NCBI GenBank assembly: GCA_963978895.1
Contig: OZ022244.1
Coordinates: 32,699,432-32,763,431 of the forward strand
Origin: Erpobdella octoculata
Taxonomy: Eukaryota > Annelida > Clitellata > Hirudinida > Erpobdellidae
Direction of reading: 5' to 3'
Length of the DNA stretch: 64,000 nt
Shown here: one piece after another, positions 62,409-64,000 of the stretch
Position numbering within the stretch: the stretch's first letter is position 1
Layout: each line of letters starts with the position of its first letter
The notes under the pieces: generated by a model
Told to the model about the DNA's origin: nothing
Database searches by the model: none
What the model saw: the letters and a program-made list of their open reading frames with translations, nothing else
Translations under genes and position numbers: made by a program

Positions 62409-63232
62409 ATGGAGAATGAACGCACTGTTATAAAAACCAGTGGTCTGGATGGCATTCCTTCGTGTGAAATGAACCTTCTTCCTTGCAGATTCGAAGCCGA
62501 TACAAAGTGTAAAAACTTCGAAAACTTTTTCAAGTCTTCCATCTCAGTAGAGAATGGTATGTTGCGTTATCAACTGTTTAATAATAATAATATTAATGTA
62601 TGTGTGTGTAAAGTTTTTTCATTGAATTATTATTATTATGAACGATAGTTTAGTTACACTATTAACACATCTCCTACCTTACTTTTCACCTGGGCCTACC
62701 TTCAATAGTAACCTCACTGCACCTGCAAATCAATTTTATGTATACTCTATACAAACAGTTGACATTTGGCGTGTCACAAATTGTATTATTATTATCTCTT
62801 TAGTCTTTTTGTTACTTCAGATCACTTAAGCGCATCATTTAGAGGAAGGCCTTTGTTAGGGAAACAATTAGAACTTCCTGAAGGCTATGTCGGTAAGACG
62901 TTACTACTCATTATTTATATGTGTTAATAAATAAATTTTACTTTTTTTATGAGAATATTACTCGTGACGGTATTCAGGTCTTGTACTGGAGAAAAAAGAA
63001 AACGATGAAAGTGATGATTTTCTGAAGTTTTCTAAAAAATTTGATAAATTTACATACTGGAATCTTGATTCGACCCCTGGCGGTAATGACAAAATTGTCA
63101 AGGCTCTTCAATGGTTAAATGTTTCGAAAGCGGTAAGTTTTTACAACTAATGTTTTTTTTTTATATCTGTTTGTGATCAGTGTTGTTGCAATTTCATTTT
63201 ATTCTAATCTACAGATTCATGAAGACATTTAA
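62409..63232 (+). CDS. RNASEH2C: Ribonuclease H2 subunit C
   Basis: Non-catalytic subunit of the RNase H2 heterotrimer, which removes ribonucleotides and RNA/DNA hybrids in the nucleus. Exons 62409-62556, 62821-62892, 62978-63132 and 63215-63232 join in phase to 130 aa (human 164). Blocks: MNLLPCRFEAD (human LHLLPCEVAVD), SASFRGRPLLGKQLELPEGY (human VSFRGRCLRGEEVAVPPGL), VGLVLEKKE, KFDKFTYWNLDSTPGGNDKI (human FSRFTLWGLETIPGPDAKV) and AIHEDI at the end (human AAIHAQVPED). The acidic insert before the last block is shorter than in vertebrates. Confidence 0.9.
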
Positions 63233-63292
63233 AAACAGATATCAAGTCAAAGACAAATTGTTTTTCTTTCAATGAATGTTTTTAAGAAATAA

Positions 63293-63426
63293 TTTTATTC
63301 AATTTTTGGCAACAAAATGGAATTATTCGTATTAGTCTTAACTGGTTTTTTTGCGAACTTGAAATTTAATTTGGAATCTTCAAACATTTCTTCATCTTCT
63401 TGAGCTATGAAATATACAAAGAACTT
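63293..63426 (-). CDS. Possible terminal exon of a minus-strand gene
   Basis: A minus-strand open stretch reads FFVYFIAQEDEEMFEDSKLN, then FKFAKKPVKTNTNNSILLPK and IE before TAA. It starts after a TTTGAAG acceptor-like site, and AATAAA overlaps the stop. Upstream open pieces at about 63475-63527 (FRSLQQKKMLELKTVETT) and 63850-63957 (HCKELQEIEKEDYFDISDDF) may belong to the same gene, but the phases could not be reconciled. The product is unknown. Confidence 0.33.
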
Positions 63427-63574
63427 CAAAAAACATTTTTGATTTGCATTGAATTTGTTGAATAACTAACTGTTGTTTCCACTGTTTTCAATTCCAACAT
63501 TTTCTTTTGTTGCAACGATCGGAAGTCTGCAATTTTGTCACATTATGGAGTAAGCTAAAATTCTACTGCAAGTT

Positions 63575-63728
63575 TATTAGCATAACTAATACTTATACAT
63601 ATTCATAGCAATTGCTAATTAAGGCTTATAAATATTCATAGCACTTGCTAATTAAGGCTTATACATATTCATAGACTTGCTAATTAAGGCTTATACATAT
63701 TCATAGCACATGCTAATGCTTACATAGG
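63575..63728. repeat. 31-bp tandem repeat
   Basis: Four to five copies of CTTATACATATTCATAGCAC plus TTGCTAATTAAGG in the 3' flank of RNASEH2C. Confidence 0.88.
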
Positions 63729-64000
63729 CGATATGTATCTTTGCTGCCGATTTTCTTTAGAAAGTGATCTGGATTCTTGTCTTGCTATTTCCTGAATAAG
63801 AAAGATAAATCTATTAAGTTGTCCATAATCGTCTTCCCTGTACTAAGTAACCTCCTCTAGATCTGTAATGCTTTCACAGTCGGTAAGACTTTGGCAGAAA
63901 TCATCTGATATATCAAAATAGTCTTCTTTTTCTATTTCTTGAAGTTCCTTGCAATGCTAATTAATAATAACAATATGATAATTTATTATAACATAATTGC

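Noticed and set aside
63575..63728. Regular repeats that look CRISPR-like
   Set aside because: Units are directly adjacent with no unique spacers, in an animal intergenic region. The same holds for 27995-28290.

Overview
This is nuclear DNA of an animal. It is AT-rich, intron-rich and full of mobile elements. The genes are clear orthologues of bilaterian-type metazoan genes (PIK3CA, MRPL37, YME1L1, DHTKD1, CDK7, IMPACT, RNASEH2C). A short run of TTAGGG lies at about 47.86-47.89 kb. The element types (APE-type LINE, Ty3/Gypsy, tRNA-derived SINE, hAT relics, foldback elements) suggest an invertebrate, perhaps marine, but the phylum cannot be fixed from the sequence. Exon models were built by eye from reading frame, GT/GC-AG sites, phase and remembered family alignments. 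Their total lengths fit the families well (MRPL37 421 aa, DHTKD1 928 aa, YME1L1 734 aa, CDK7 336 aa).

Layout. 0.3-7.1 kb: 5' two thirds of PIK3CA (-), with its kinase domain beyond the left edge. 8.5-12.3 kb: MRPL37 (-). 13.7-19.9 kb: YME1L1 (-). 20.15-20.89 kb: DNA transposon with a perfect 8-bp target duplication. 23.1-24.3 kb: unrecognised coiled-coil gene (-). 26.0-37.0 kb: DHTKD1 (-), 23 exons. 38.4-40.4 kb: young non-autonomous LTR element whose only gene encodes a SAP-domain acidic protein (+). 42.1-45.3 kb: secreted Thr/Ser-rich protein with four exon-encoded CX3C...CX3C modules (+). 46.6-51.5 kb: CDK7 (+). 52.4-61.5 kb: short IMPACT homologue (-), its introns invaded by an intact LINE (+) and an intact Gypsy element (-) with identical LTRs. 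62.4-63.2 kb: RNASEH2C (+). 63.3-64 kb: fragments of a possible further minus-strand gene.

The host genes are ordinary housekeeping functions: PI3K signalling, mitochondrial translation, mitochondrial proteolysis, lysine/tryptophan catabolism, CAK/TFIIH kinase, translation control and RNA/DNA hybrid removal. They form no pathway cluster. Four neighbours (PIK3CA to DHTKD1) are co-oriented with separate promoters. IMPACT and RNASEH2C diverge from an interval of less than 0.9 kb.

The most striking feature is a repeated structural habit. At least seven exon-intron junctions have been copied, acceptor or donor together with the adjoining 15-60 nt of exon, either as tandem minisatellites or as isolated intronic copies. 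In PIK3CA this makes six extra in-frame 27-nt pseudo-exons, each with its own acceptor and donor. The TE insertions also lie close to splice sites: the Gypsy target duplication is exactly the IMPACT 5' splice site (GTGAG), the LINE lies about 10 nt inside another IMPACT donor, and a truncated LINE copy lies about 15 nt upstream of a PIK3CA acceptor.
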